This document shows positions 8,415-17,725 of a stretch of 64,000 nucleotides of DNA, in pieces. The translations under genes and the position numbers were made by a program. The DNA is from a bacterium (lineage in GTDB: Bacteria; Actinomycetota; Acidimicrobiia; Spongiisociales; ZC4RG35). Position 1 is the first letter of the stretch. Every line of letters begins with the position of its first letter. The notes below the pieces were generated by a model. That model was given only the letters and a program-made list of their open reading frames with translations. It searched no databases and was not told the origin of the DNA. The stretch covers positions 44,589-108,588 of the forward strand of contig JAPPLW010000105.1 in the NCBI GenBank assembly GCA_028819345.1. The letters are read 5' to 3'.

Positions 8415-9808
8415 GGCTTCCCGGACTTCCGGTTTCTCAGCGTCCCCAACGCCTGGCCGGTGTCTCTCATGGCGGTCATCGACCTGTCGAACACCACTCG
8501 CAACTGGGACCGCACCGCCCAGATCGTCGCCAGTCCGGTGAGGAGCACCGCCAGGCCGCTGATGAACAGCACGGCCCGGATCCCATCGCTCAGCAGGCCG
8601 GGGAGAACCCCCTCCAGCGCCACCGCCCCCACCCCCGCCACGGCCAGTGAGACCAGAAGCGCCATCCGTCCCAGGGTGTAGAGCGCCCCGAAAGTCCTGC
8701 CCCTGATCTCGTCGGTCACCACCGAATGGAGTTGGGTGAACCCGGCCACGTACGCCATGCCGGTCCCCACGCCCAGAAGCAGCACCCAGCCCACCGCCGA
8801 GATGACCGACCGGGAGAAGCTGGTAAAGATGATTCCCGCGCCTGCCGCCCACAGGCCCAGACAGAAGATCGGCTCGCGGTGCAGCAGGTTCTTCCCGAGA
8901 CCGGCCAGGAGCACCATCCCGATCGTCACCCCCAGGCCGAGGGAGGTGAGCAACGCCCCGTATCCACTCTCGGTCGCCTCCAGGACCTGTTGGCTGAACG
9001 GCTGTCCCATCACGAACAGCCCCCCTCCTCCCAGGAGAGCCACCGCCATTCCCCACACCAGCCGGCGCACCGGGCCCTTCTTACCCACCAGGGCCCACCC
9101 TTCCAACAGGTCCCGCACGGGCGCCGCCAGCGACTTGGCCTGCAGCCGCATGCGCCGCTGCTCCGGCAACAGGGTCCGCTTGATGGGGATTGTGAGGGTG
9201 ATCAGCCCCGAGGCTGTGAAGGTGGCCATGTCGAACACGAAGGCGGGAAGCACCCAGGCGCCGAACTGCCCGATGTCGGGGAGGAGTTCGCTGAACTCGG
9301 TCAGCAGGGCGAACAGCGCCGAGCCGATCGGGGCGGTGCCGTACATCGACACCAGGTTGAGTCCGTTGGCCGCCGCCAGATGCCGCGAGGCGATCAGGGT
9401 GGGCACCACCGCCTCCCGGGCCGGCTGGCGGAAGAGCCCCAGGAGTTCCACCAACACGATGATCAGGAAGAGTTGGGAAAGGGTGGTAACGAACAGCAGG
9501 CTGCCCACCAGGACCGCCCTCCCGAAGTCGGACACAACCATTGTCACCTTCCGGTTCCAGCGATCCGCCACCACCCCTCCCAGCATCCCCGCCACCATTC
9601 CCGGCAAAAAGCGAGCCACGAGTGGGACGATGATCGCCACCGTGGAGGCGTCCCCCCCACCGCCGATACGGGCGGCCAGGGCGAGCGTGGCGAAGATGTT
9701 CACCCAGTCTCCCAGGCTGGAGATGCTGTTCGCCCACCACAATTTGGCGAATGGACCTCGGCGTATCAGCTCCCTGCCGCGGATGTTTTCCACCGAATCC
9801 ACCCTCAC
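8411..9808 (-). CDS. Major facilitator superfamily transporter
   Basis: This 465-residue protein has about twelve predicted membrane helices and the MFS inter-helix motif region GGVVADRWNRK (GxxxDrxxrr) after helix 2. The MFS_3/enterobactin-exporter-like class fits best; the substrate is unknown. It is the first gene of the MFS-tmk-holB-pgsA-gcvH-garA-merR-dacA leftward run, with a 4-base overlap with tmk. It is divergent from topA across a 77-base gap. A role in export or in a link to nucleotide metabolism cannot be inferred from the sequence. Confidence 0.85.
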   Translation of the reverse strand: MRVDSVENIRGRELIRRGPFAKLWWANSISSLGDWVNIFATLALAARIGGGGDASTVAIIVPLVARFLPGMVAGMLGGVVADRWNRKVTMVVSDFGRAVLVGSLLFVTTLSQLFLIIVLVELLGLFRQPAREAVVPTLIASRHLAAANGLNLVSMYGTAPIGSALFALLTEFSELLPDIGQFGAWVLPAFVFDMATFTASGLITLTIPIKRTLLPEQRRMRLQAKSLAAPVRDLLEGWALVGKKGPVRRLVWGMAVALLGGGGLFVMGQPFSQQVLEATESGYGALLTSLGLGVTIGMVLLAGLGKNLLHREPIFCLGLWAAGAGIIFTSFSRSVISAVGWVLLLGVGTGMAYVAGFTQLHSVVTDEIRGRTFGALYTLGRMALLVSLAVAGVGAVALEGVLPGLLSDGIRAVLFISGLAVLLTGLATIWAVRSQLRVVFDRSMTAMRDTGQALGTLRNRKSGKP

Positions 9809-9885
9809 AACACTAACTCACCGACCCGTTTCCGCCGATCTCGGTTAGGCATTGGCCGCTGCATGCGGGTAACTTGATAAGCCAC

Positions 9886-12441
9886 ATGAGCAAGGCGTTA
9901 GTCGTCGTCGAATCGCCCACCAAGGCGCGCAACATCTCCTCCTATCTGGGGCCTGACGTAGAGGTGCAATCCTCCATGGGGCATGTGCGGGACCTGCCCG
10001 AAAAGGAACTGGGAGTGGACGTGGAGGGCGGATTCCAGCCCAGGTACGTCACCTCTCCCGGCAAGTCCGGGCAGGTCAGAAAGCTCCGGGAGGCGCTGGC
10101 GACCGCCGACTCCCTGTACCTGGCCACCGACCGCGACCGGGAGGGCGAGGCGATTGCCTGGCACCTGACCCAGTTGCTGAAGCCCAAGGTGCCGGTGAGG
10201 AGAATGGTTTTTTACGAGATCACCCGCGACGCCATCCGCCAGGCTTTCGAGAACCCCCGGGAACTCGACACGGCCCTGGTGGACTCCCAGGAAGCGAGGC
10301 GGATCCTGGACCGCCTGTACGGGTACGAGGTCTCGCCGGTGCTGTGGAAGAAGATCAAGACGGGTCTCTCCGCCGGACGGGTGCAAAGCGTGGCGGTCCG
10401 CCTGGTGGTGGAGAGGGCCCGGGAGCGCATCAAGTTCACCAGCGCCGAATTCTGGGACCTCGCCGGGGACTTTCACCCGGTCGGAAAGCCGGCCGACCGG
10501 TTCGAGGCGCACCTTGGCTCGGTGGATGGTCGACGCGTGGCCACCGGCAGGGACTTCACTTCCCGCGGCGAACTGAAGAACCCCAAGAAACTCCAATTGG
10601 ACCAGGGAGACGCCGAGCGCCTGGTAGCCGAACTGGCTGACTCGCCGTTCTCGGTCACGGCGCTGAAGCAAAAGCCGTACAAACGCTCGCCTTCTCCCCC
10701 CTTCCGCACTTCCACCCTCCAGCAGGAAGCCTCCGGCAAACTCAGGATGAGCCCTTCCCGCACAATGCGCGCCGCCCAGCAGCTTTACGAGAACGGGTAC
10801 ATCACCTACATGCGCACCGACTCGGTCTCCGTCTCCGACGAGGCGATCGCCACCGCCCGTGACCTGATTCAGAGCGTCTTCGGGGACCAGTACCTGCCCT
10901 CCCGGCCCCGGGTCTACAAAACGAGGGTGCGGGGAGCCCAGGAGGCGCATGAGGCGATCCGGCCCTCCGGCATGTCCTGGAAGACCCCCCAGCAGGTGAC
11001 CTCCGCGATCGGCGAGGGGGATGCGTCCCGGCTGTACCAGCTGATATGGAGACAGGCGGTTGCATCCCAGATGAAGGACGCCACTGGCGAGAGCGTCACT
11101 GTCACCTTGGGCGGTGTCTCGTCGGCGGGTCAGGCCGTGGAGTTCGAGTCACAGGGACGGACCATCGCCTTTCCCGGGTTCCTCAAGGCCCTCGGATCCG
11201 CCAACCGGGCGGGCGGCGACCAGGGGAAGGGCGGCCTGAAGGCACTTCCGGTGCTCTCGGTCGGCCAGGAGATGAGAGCGGACGGCTTGACCGCCCGGGA
11301 CCACCGGACCCGACCGCCGGCGTGGTACACCGAAGCCTCTCTGATCAGGACGCTGGAGAGGCTGGGCGTCGGCCGGCCCTCGACCTACGCGTCGATAATG
11401 AGCACCATCCAGGATCGCGGCTATGTATGGAGCCAAAGCCGGGCCCTGATCCCCACTTTCACGGCGTTCGCGGTGGTCACGCTGCTGGAGCAGAGCTTCC
11501 CCAAGCTGGTCGACTACCAGTTCACCGCCAAGATGGAGGACGACCTGGACCGCATCGCCTCGCGCCAGGAGCAGACCAGGCCGTGGTTGGAGCGTTTCTA
11601 CTTCGGCCCCGAGGGCCTCCGGGCGGGCGTGGAGACAAGCCTCGAGAAAGTCGACACCCGGCTCTCCCGGAAGATCGTGATAGGCAAGGACCCCGAGGGG
11701 AACGAGATAGCGGCCCGGATCGGCAGGTACGGGCCCTACCTGTACTGGGAAGGTCAAACCGTTTCCATCCCCGATCGGATGCCCCCTGACGAACTGACCC
11801 CCGAGAAGGCCCTGGAGATGCTGGCGGAGGGGAAGTCAGGCGGCGATCGCAAGATACTCGGGACCGATCCCGGAAGCGGGCTGGAGGTGTTGGCGTTGGA
11901 AGGCAGGTACGGTCCCTACCTGCAACTGGGAGAGACGGAGAGCGGAAAACCCAAGCCCAAGCGGGTCTCCCTACCCAAGGGGACCGAGTTGGGCGGTATC
12001 AGCCTCCCCGAAGCGCTGCGTTGGCTCGGTCTTCCCCGGACCGTGGGGGTGGACCCCGAGAGCGGCGAGGAGGTTGCCGCCCGGTACGGCCGGTACGGCC
12101 CCTACATCTCGCGGGGCAAGACCAACCGCACCCTCCCGGACATCGAGCAACTCTTCTCGATCACCTTGGAGGAGGCGCTCGGCGTGCTGGCCACACCCTA
12201 CCGGCGGGGAGGAAGCCCGGCTCTCCGGAAGCTGGGAGACGATCCCCGCACCGGGAAGCCCCTCGAACTCCGGGACGGCAGATACGGCCTGTATGTGAGC
12301 GACGGGGTCACCAACGCCTCTCTCGGTGAGAAGGACACCCCCGACTCCATCACCGCCGACCGGGCAAGTGAACTCTTGGAGAGACGCCGCCAGACCAAGG
12401 GCTCCTCGAAGGGGAGGTCACGGTCACGGCGTCGCCGGTAG
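9886..12441 (+). CDS. topA: DNA topoisomerase I (type IA)
   Basis: TopA relaxes negative supercoils by a single-strand cut with a 5'-phosphotyrosyl intermediate. The TOPRIM domain is visible in ALVVVESPTKA and YLATDRDREGEAIAWHL. The active site is YMRTDS with Tyr308, and GRPSTYASI follows later. The C-terminus has four RxGRYGPY-type repeats (C-terminal TOPRIM repeats) and a strongly basic tail with KGRSRSRRRR; zinc-finger Cys clusters of the E. coli enzyme are absent, as in other actinobacteria. The ATG at 9886 gives the normal MSKALVVVESP start; a TTG four codons earlier is less likely. Confidence 0.97.
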   Translation: MSKALVVVESPTKARNISSYLGPDVEVQSSMGHVRDLPEKELGVDVEGGFQPRYVTSPGKSGQVRKLREALATADSLYLATDRDREGEAIAWHLTQLLKPKVPVRRMVFYEITRDAIRQAFENPRELDTALVDSQEARRILDRLYGYEVSPVLWKKIKTGLSAGRVQSVAVRLVVERARERIKFTSAEFWDLAGDFHPVGKPADRFEAHLGSVDGRRVATGRDFTSRGELKNPKKLQLDQGDAERLVAELADSPFSVTALKQKPYKRSPSPPFRTSTLQQEASGKLRMSPSRTMRAAQQLYENGYITYMRTDSVSVSDEAIATARDLIQSVFGDQYLPSRPRVYKTRVRGAQEAHEAIRPSGMSWKTPQQVTSAIGEGDASRLYQLIWRQAVASQMKDATGESVTVTLGGVSSAGQAVEFESQGRTIAFPGFLKALGSANRAGGDQGKGGLKALPVLSVGQEMRADGLTARDHRTRPPAWYTEASLIRTLERLGVGRPSTYASIMSTIQDRGYVWSQSRALIPTFTAFAVVTLLEQSFPKLVDYQFTAKMEDDLDRIASRQEQTRPWLERFYFGPEGLRAGVETSLEKVDTRLSRKIVIGKDPEGNEIAARIGRYGPYLYWEGQTVSIPDRMPPDELTPEKALEMLAEGKSGGDRKILGTDPGSGLEVLALEGRYGPYLQLGETESGKPKPKRVSLPKGTELGGISLPEALRWLGLPRTVGVDPESGEEVAARYGRYGPYISRGKTNRTLPDIEQLFSITLEEALGVLATPYRRGGSPALRKLGDDPRTGKPLELRDGRYGLYVSDGVTNASLGEKDTPDSITADRASELLERRRQTKGSSKGRSRSRRRR

Positions 12442-12455
12442 ACCCTGAGAAACCG

Positions 12456-13223
12456 GTGAACTCCTCTCCCGCCGCCGCCACCGCGGGAGGGCTCTGTCTA
12501 CTGGCCGCCCTGGCGTGGGCCGGCGCCATCTCCGTGGGCGGGGGTCCCTGGGAGCCCGTCCAGTCGGCCGCGCTGGCCGCCGGACTGGTGGCGCTGTCCA
12601 CGGCCGCGCTGGTAGGAGTGGTGGTGAAGAACTCCCGGTGGGGACGCAGGATGGCCGGTGGGCTGGCCGCGGGCGAGTTGGGCCTGGCGACGGCTATCCC
12701 CCTGTCGGGGTGGTGGTGGGTGGGCGTCGGCATGGCCGCGGCGACCCTGACCCTGGTTGCGGGCCCCTGGCTTGCCGAGTCCGGGCGGCGCCGGGCGCCC
12801 ACCCTCGGCCCTCCCGGCCGATCCGTCCTGCTCCTTTGCGTGCTGGCCGGTCTCCCGGTCGTCCTGGCGGCGGTCTCGGTGGACGGGTTGGGCGGGGGCT
12901 GGGTGTTTGCGGCCTTCTCCGCGGCCGCGGCGGCGATCTACGCCAAGGCTGTCCCCGGCTCCCTCCTGGTCACCCGGTTCGTCGTCCCGGTGGTTGCGCT
13001 GCCGGCTGCCCTCACCACCCCCTGGCCGGGCTGGCCCGTGATCGTCGCCGGGACCGGCGTCGCCGCTTGGGCCGCCTGGTCGGAAGATGCGCGCCTGGCG
13101 GTGCGGCCCCTGGTGGACACCAGGGCGGAACCCGTGCCGGGCCCCACACCTCTCCGCATCAGGTCAGCCACCGACGCCGCCGGGTCCCGCCCGGCGGCGT
13201 CGCGAAACCGGGACCACCGATGA
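12456..13223 (+). CDS. Hypothetical multi-pass membrane protein
   Basis: I do not recognise the family. The 255-residue protein has about seven predicted membrane helices, rich in Ala, Val, Gly and Trp, in the first 210 residues, then a soluble, Pro- and Arg-rich tail. No catalytic motif is visible. It starts with a GTG 14 bases after topA and overlaps the next small gene by ATGA, so it may be expressed with topA. Its strong GC bias resembles the neighbouring genes and supports it being a real coding gene. Confidence 0.65.
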   Translation: MNSSPAAATAGGLCLLAALAWAGAISVGGGPWEPVQSAALAAGLVALSTAALVGVVVKNSRWGRRMAGGLAAGELGLATAIPLSGWWWVGVGMAAATLTLVAGPWLAESGRRRAPTLGPPGRSVLLLCVLAGLPVVLAAVSVDGLGGGWVFAAFSAAAAAIYAKAVPGSLLVTRFVVPVVALPAALTTPWPGWPVIVAGTGVAAWAAWSEDARLAVRPLVDTRAEPVPGPTPLRIRSATDAAGSRPAASRNRDHR

Positions 13224-13480
13224 GGCGCCGGCCCAATCCCTGGATAGCCGTCCCGTCGCTGGCGGCCGGTGCATTCGGCGGCGGCTTGGGATGGGTGGTC
13301 AACGACGTGGCCTGCCGCTCCGACTTCGGATCGGGGTGCGTGGGCAGGTCCATCTTCTGGGGAGGGGTGGGTTTCGCCCTGGGCCTGGTGGGGATGGCGG
13401 TGATCATGGTCCTCGTCTCCCGCTCGATCGCCGAATGGCGCGAGTACCAGGAACGGGAGCCCGAAGACCCCCGTTCCTGA
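13220..13480 (+). CDS. Small two-helix membrane protein
   Basis: This 86-residue protein has two predicted membrane segments (about residues 9-27 and 44-68) separated by a short loop with two Cys (ACRSDFGSGC), and a charged C-terminal tail ending EREPEDPRS. It overlaps the preceding membrane protein by four bases, which indicates translational coupling and a shared function. No family is recognised. It ends 29 bases before the convergent stop of the osmoprotectant binding-protein gene. Confidence 0.6.
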   Translation: MRRRPNPWIAVPSLAAGAFGGGLGWVVNDVACRSDFGSGCVGRSIFWGGVGFALGLVGMAVIMVLVSRSIAEWREYQEREPEDPRS

Positions 13481-13509
13481 ACCCCCTGGACGATCCCTGC
13501 GCGTGTAGC

Positions 13510-14421
13510 TCAGCCGGAGACGAATCCCTTGTCCGACAACCACTGTGCGGCAATGTCCGCCGGATCCTCCTGATCGATCCCCGCCCGGCGGTTCATCTCG
13601 GTGAGTTCCGGCGTGGTGATGGCCGCCGAGACCCCGTCCAGAAGTTCGACAAAGTCATCACCGTAGGCGTCCACGATGTCCATACGCACCGCCGGCACGA
13701 TGTTCTCCGCTGGATTCAGACCCCGGTCGTCCTCGAGGAGCACGAGGCCCTTGGCGGCGATGACCCCGTCGGTGGTGAACAGCACCCCGACGTCGACGTC
13801 GCCTCCCTCCAAGGCCGCCACCGTGAGGGGACCCCCCACGTCCAGGGGTTTGAACTCGGCAAACACCAGACCGTACACGCTCTCCAGGCCGGGGAGGCAG
13901 TTGAGTCTCTCGGGGCACTCCGGCGGACCCCCGAACACCAGGTCGGAGGCGTGCGGCGCCAGGTCGCTGACGCTGGCGAGGCCTAGAGCCGCCGCCGTCT
14001 CGCCGGTGACCACGAACCCGTTCTTGTCCTGTGCGGGGGCGTAGGCCAGGAGCGTCACGCCATTGGCCTCGAAGGCGTCCTTGACCTCTTGCCAGGTGGA
14101 CTGCTCGTCTGCGGTCGGCACCACGCCGAGGAAGTTGCCCAGGCTTCCGGTGTATTCGGGGACCAGGCCGATGTCCCCCGATTCGAGGGCGGGCTTCACG
14201 ACCTCCCGAGATCCCAGACCGAGGTTCCTCTCCACCGCATAACCGGCGTCTTCCAACGCCTGTGCGTAGATCTCGCCGAGTATCAGGCTCTCTCCGAAGT
14301 TGAAGGAGGCCACCACGATGGTGGGGCCGTCGGCGTCGTCACCCGACCCGCAGGCCCCGGCCAGCAGTGCCAAAGCCAGAAGGGTCGCCCCAACGACGCC
14401 CTTGCGCAACGAATGCAACAT
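13510..14421 (-). CDS. Osmoprotectant-type ABC transporter substrate-binding lipoprotein
   Basis: This is an extracellular binding protein of the OpuAC/ProX/OsmF family for glycine betaine, choline or related quaternary amines. A lipoprotein signal peptide ends in LLAGAC. The mature protein shows IVVASFNFGESLILGEIYAQALE and LVPEYTGSLGNF, both typical of the family. A good ribosome-binding site (AGGAGA) precedes the ATG. It is the last gene of a four-gene leftward operon ATPase-permease-permease-binding protein. The 105-base gap before it holds strong inverted repeats. The exact ligand is not determinable. Confidence 0.88.
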   Translation of the reverse strand: MLHSLRKGVVGATLLALALLAGACGSGDDADGPTIVVASFNFGESLILGEIYAQALEDAGYAVERNLGLGSREVVKPALESGDIGLVPEYTGSLGNFLGVVPTADEQSTWQEVKDAFEANGVTLLAYAPAQDKNGFVVTGETAAALGLASVSDLAPHASDLVFGGPPECPERLNCLPGLESVYGLVFAEFKPLDVGGPLTVAALEGGDVDVGVLFTTDGVIAAKGLVLLEDDRGLNPAENIVPAVRMDIVDAYGDDFVELLDGVSAAITTPELTEMNRRAGIDQEDPADIAAQWLSDKGFVSG

Positions 14422-14464
14422 GGGTATCCATCTCCTGTCAATAGTTGGTGGGCAGGAATCGCTC

Positions 14465-14476
14465 GCAGGCGCCTGC
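14465..14476. repeat. 12-bp perfect palindrome upstream of the binding-protein gene
   Basis: GCAGGCGCCTGC is a perfect palindrome about 45 bases upstream of the binding-protein start. It could be an operator site or part of the folded mRNA leader. Nothing else in the sequence decides which. Confidence 0.35.
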
Positions 14477-14514
14477 CTCCGGAAACATGGTACCGGCCCC
14501 CGGGGCCCTTTCTC

Positions 14515-14537
14515 CCGGCCGGTGTCCTACCGGCCGG
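14515..14537 (-). repeat. 9-bp perfect stem-loop straddling the permease stop codon
   Basis: A perfect 9-bp GC-rich stem (14515-14523 with 14529-14537) with a 5-nt loop covers the TAG stop of the upstream permease gene (14527-14529). In the leftward mRNA it separates permease and binding-protein reading frames. Such hairpins often protect the mRNA or partly terminate, giving different dosages of binding protein and permease. No T-run follows, so full termination is unlikely. Confidence 0.5.
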
Positions 14538-15210
14538 CTCCGGGGCTGACGCCCGCCGGAGTCAGGCGACGCTGCCCGCGCGTGAACGCCCTCTCCGCCG
14601 CCACCGCCAGGACGGCCACCAGCACCGCCCCGATCAACAGCTCTCCCTGGTCCCGCTTGGCGAAGCCGTCCACTATGAAGCGACCCAGGCCCCCGCCTGC
14701 CGCCAAGGCGGCGAGGGTGGCGGTGGCTATCACCTGCGAAGTGGCGATCCGCACGCCTTCGGATATCACCGGCAGGGCCAGGGGCAACTCCACCTCCCTG
14801 AGGATCCGCCCTCCGGTCATCCCCATCCCCCGAGCCGATTCCAACACCGCGGAGTCGACCGCCAGAACTCCGGCCACTGTGTTGGTGAACATCGGAGGTC
14901 CGCACAACGCCACAAGAGCCACCAGGGCCGGCCAGGGGCCCAGCCCCAACCACACCACCACTATCACCAGGATTCCGAAGGTGGGGACCGCCCGGCCGAT
15001 ATTGACCACCGCCGACGCCGCGGCGATCCCCCGCCTCCGGTGGGCAGCCCACAGGGCAGCGGGGATGACCAGTGCGGCCGCCACGATCACGGCCACCGCC
15101 GACAACAGCAGGTGCTCGGCCAGCCGGAGGGGGATGCTCGCCGGTCCCCACCAAGTCTCGGGATCACCCAGGAACAGCCGGAGTTCCTCGATGAGGGGAC
15201 GGTCGGTCAT
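14527..15210 (-). CDS. Osmoprotectant-type ABC transporter permease
   Basis: This 227-residue membrane protein of the OpuCB/OpuCD/YehY type has about six membrane helices. The cytoplasmic EAA-type loop that contacts the ATPase is visible in LESARGMGMTGGRILREVELPLALP. It overlaps the preceding permease gene by 4 bases. Together with that second permease it makes the heterodimeric channel of the quaternary-amine importer. A stem-loop covers its stop codon. Confidence 0.88.
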   Translation of the reverse strand: MTDRPLIEELRLFLGDPETWWGPASIPLRLAEHLLLSAVAVIVAAALVIPAALWAAHRRRGIAAASAVVNIGRAVPTFGILVIVVVWLGLGPWPALVALVALCGPPMFTNTVAGVLAVDSAVLESARGMGMTGGRILREVELPLALPVISEGVRIATSQVIATATLAALAAGGGLGRFIVDGFAKRDQGELLIGAVLVAVLAVAAERAFTRGQRRLTPAGVSPGAGR

Positions 15211-15854
15211 GCCGTCCTGCTCCTGCTCCAGGGGGTCAGCAGCCGCTCGACCCGCAGCAGTCCGACATCGATCACCACCGCCAGCAACACCGAGCCTGCC
15301 GTCCCGACAATTATCTGAGTCCAGAAGAAGCTACGGAGACCCGCCAGGATGAAAAAGCCCAAGCCTCCCTGGCCCAGGATCGCCGTGATGGTCACCAGTC
15401 CCACGGTGGTGACCGAAGCGATGCGAATCCCTGCCATTATCACCGGCAGGGCCAGGGGAAACTCCGCCTTCCAGAACCGACTGCGGGCCGTGAACCCCAT
15501 CCCGTCCGCCGCCTCCCTGACCCCTGCCGAGACGCCGTCAATCCCCGCCACGGTGTTTCGCACGATTATCAGCAGGGTGTAGCTGACCAGGCCGATCTCC
15601 GATGTGAGGGTGGAGAGACCGGTGAACGGCACCAGGAAGGCGAACAACGCCAGCGAGGGGATCGTGTAGAGGACATTGGTGATGGATGTGATCGGCCCGT
15701 ACCAGCGGCGGCGCCGAACGGCCGCCAGCGAAAGTCCCATGGCGATCACCGTCCCCACCCCCACAGCCACCCCGGTCAAAAACACGTGCTCCCAGGTCCT
15801 TTCCAGGATGGAACTCCAGTTGCGGGCTACCCACTCCCAGTTGAAGAAGTTCAT
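15207..15854 (-). CDS. Osmoprotectant-type ABC transporter permease
   Basis: This is the second permease of the operon, 215 residues with about five to six membrane helices. The EAA loop reads REAADGMGFTARSRFWKAEFPLALP. The N-terminal YTIPSLALFAFLVPFTGL is typical of OpuC/ProW family proteins. It follows the ATPase gene after 10 bases and overlaps the next permease gene, so all four genes form one transcription unit. Confidence 0.88.
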   Translation of the reverse strand: MNFFNWEWVARNWSSILERTWEHVFLTGVAVGVGTVIAMGLSLAAVRRRRWYGPITSITNVLYTIPSLALFAFLVPFTGLSTLTSEIGLVSYTLLIIVRNTVAGIDGVSAGVREAADGMGFTARSRFWKAEFPLALPVIMAGIRIASVTTVGLVTITAILGQGGLGFFILAGLRSFFWTQIIVGTAGSVLLAVVIDVGLLRVERLLTPWSRSRTA

Positions 15855-15864
15855 GGGCCGCTCT

Positions 15865-16977
15865 TCATCCGCCCGACGACCCCAGCGCCTCCCAAACCGT
15901 CCTCATGTCGACCAGCCCGCAGTAGAAGCCGTCTTCGGCCACCACCGCCGAAGCGAGGCGGGCGCCGACCATGGCGTCCACCGCCTGCCGCAGGGTGGAG
16001 CTCCGGCGGATCGAGGCGGAGAAGGGGCGGGCTTCCAACTCCTCGAGGGAGGAGACCCCCTCCAGTTCGGAGACGGGCGCCCAGCCCCGGATCATGCCAT
16101 CGGAGAGCAGGCCCACCCAGTCGGCTCCCTCCCTGCGGGCCGCGTCCCGGGCCGCCCCGGGAGTGGAGGAGACCTCGATCACGGGACCCCACCTGAGGGT
16201 CAGGCCCGCCACCTTCCTCAGCGCCAACTGCTGGAGGTTCCGCTCGGCTCCGATGAAGTCCTCCACAAAACGGTTGGCAGGACGGCTCAGGATCTCACGC
16301 GGGGACCCAACCTGCTCCAACACCCCGCCCTCGTTGAGTATGACGATCCGATCACCCAGCTTGATGGCCTCCTCTATGTCATGGGTGACGAACACGATGG
16401 TCTTCCGCAACCGTTTCTGGAGATCCAGCAGTTCGTCCTGCAGCCGGTGACGAACTATGGGGTCCACCGCCCCGAACGGCTCGTCCATCAGCAGCACCGG
16501 CGGGTCGGCGGCCAGGGCGCGGGCCACCCCCACCCGCTGCTGCTGGCCCCCCGACAGGGCTGCCGGATAGCGACCCAGCATCGATTCCTCCAATCCGACC
16601 AACCGGGCCAGTTCGGTCACCCGCTCCGCGGTTCGCTCCGGCGACCAGCCCAGCAACTCGGGGACCGTGGCGATGTTGCGGCCCACCGTCCAGTGCGGGA
16701 ACAGCCCGACTTGCTGAATCACGTACCCGATCGAGCGGCGCAGCAGGTGGGCCTCGTTCTCTCCGATGGGGGCGCCATCCACCTCGATTGCCCCGGAGGT
16801 GGGCTCCACCAGCCGGTTGATCATCTTCAGGACGGTGGTCTTCCCGCATCCCGACGGCCCCACCAGGACGACCACCTCCCCCCTGGCTATCTCCAGGGTG
16901 AGGGAAGCCACCGCCGGCCGGGAGGAGTCACCGTAGGTCTTGGAGACGTCTCTCAGGGCGATCATGGGTCGGCTCAT
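15865..16977 (-). CDS. Osmoprotectant-type ABC transporter ATPase with CBS domains
   Basis: This ATPase drives the importer. It shows Walker A GPSGCGKTT, signature LSGGQQQRV, Walker B VLLMDEPFGAVD and the switch His in FVTHD. The C-terminal third has a pair of CBS-like segments (around ASIRRSSTLRQAVDAMVGA), which in OpuA-type transporters sense ionic strength. The ATG at 16977 (MSRPMIALRDVSKTYG) gives a standard N-terminus; the frame is open upstream without coding logic. It is the first gene of the operon and is divergent from a nitroreductase gene. Confidence 0.92.
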   Translation of the reverse strand: MSRPMIALRDVSKTYGDSSRPAVASLTLEIARGEVVVLVGPSGCGKTTVLKMINRLVEPTSGAIEVDGAPIGENEAHLLRRSIGYVIQQVGLFPHWTVGRNIATVPELLGWSPERTAERVTELARLVGLEESMLGRYPAALSGGQQQRVGVARALAADPPVLLMDEPFGAVDPIVRHRLQDELLDLQKRLRKTIVFVTHDIEEAIKLGDRIVILNEGGVLEQVGSPREILSRPANRFVEDFIGAERNLQQLALRKVAGLTLRWGPVIEVSSTPGAARDAARREGADWVGLLSDGMIRGWAPVSELEGVSSLEELEARPFSASIRRSSTLRQAVDAMVGARLASAVVAEDGFYCGLVDMRTVWEALGSSGG

Positions 16978-17103
16978 TGTGACATCAGAGTATTCCTCCG
17001 GTGGCCGTCGGGAAGAAACCGGAGACCAGGTATCGTCGTGACGGAGCCCGGCAAGCAGGGTTCGGCACCCGACCACACCCGGCCATCCGGAAAGAAGGCA
17101 GCC

Positions 17104-17694
17104 ATGGAGTTCAGCGAGGCGATCCGGCGGAGACGGATGGTGCGAAACTACCGGCCTCTGGCGGTCTCACCCGAGGCGGTGGAACGGATCGTGGGCGCCG
17201 GGCTGTCCGCTCCATCGGCCGGCTACTCGCAGGGACAGTCCTTGGTGGTGGTGACGGACGTACGGATCCGGACCCAGATCGCCCGGTTGGCAGGGGAGCC
17301 CGGCTACTCAGAGCGTGGCTTCGACCCCTGGATATCGGGCGCTCCCGTGCACATAGTGGTGTGCGTCTCCGCAGACGCCTATCACCGTCGCTATCAGGCC
17401 CCGGACAAGGTGGCCGCAGACGCCTGGCCGGTTCCCTACTGGTGGGTCGACGGCGGCGCCGCGCTGATGGCCGTCCTGCTGGCGGCGGTGGACGAAGGCC
17501 TGGCCGCCGGATTCCTGGGCGCCCACGCCGTTCCGGGATTGTGCGGGCTGCTGGGGATCCCCGAGGACACCGCTCCGGTGGGGGTGGTGACCATCGGCCA
17601 CCCCGCTCCCGACCGCCGCTCCGGCTCCCTCGCGCGGGGAAGGCGACCCCGATCGGAGACCGTCCACTACCAACGCTGGGGCAACGGCGGCTGA
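17104..17694 (+). CDS. Nitroreductase-family FMN protein
   Basis: The family comprises FMN-dependent NAD(P)H oxidoreductases acting on nitro compounds, quinones, enones or flavins. The 196-residue protein begins MEFSEAIRRRRMVRNYRP (the FMN-binding Arg region), continues with LSAPSAGYSQGQSL, and later GIPEDTAPVGVVTIGHP, all family landmarks. The ATG at 17104 is preceded by AAGAAGG at a proper distance. It stands alone between divergent ATPase and downstream lipoprotein genes. Substrate is unknown. Confidence 0.85.
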   Translation: MEFSEAIRRRRMVRNYRPLAVSPEAVERIVGAGLSAPSAGYSQGQSLVVVTDVRIRTQIARLAGEPGYSERGFDPWISGAPVHIVVCVSADAYHRRYQAPDKVAADAWPVPYWWVDGGAALMAVLLAAVDEGLAAGFLGAHAVPGLCGLLGIPEDTAPVGVVTIGHPAPDRRSGSLARGRRPRSETVHYQRWGNGG

Positions 17695-17725
17695 CCCCGG
17701 GACCGGCCTCAACTAGCCTGGATAG

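Noticed and set aside
13499..13525. tRNA-like 5' stretch (GTGTAGCTCAGCCGG)
   Set aside because: It resembles a tRNA D-arm start but there is no anticodon stem, T-arm or 3' acceptor match, and it runs into the end of the binding-protein gene.
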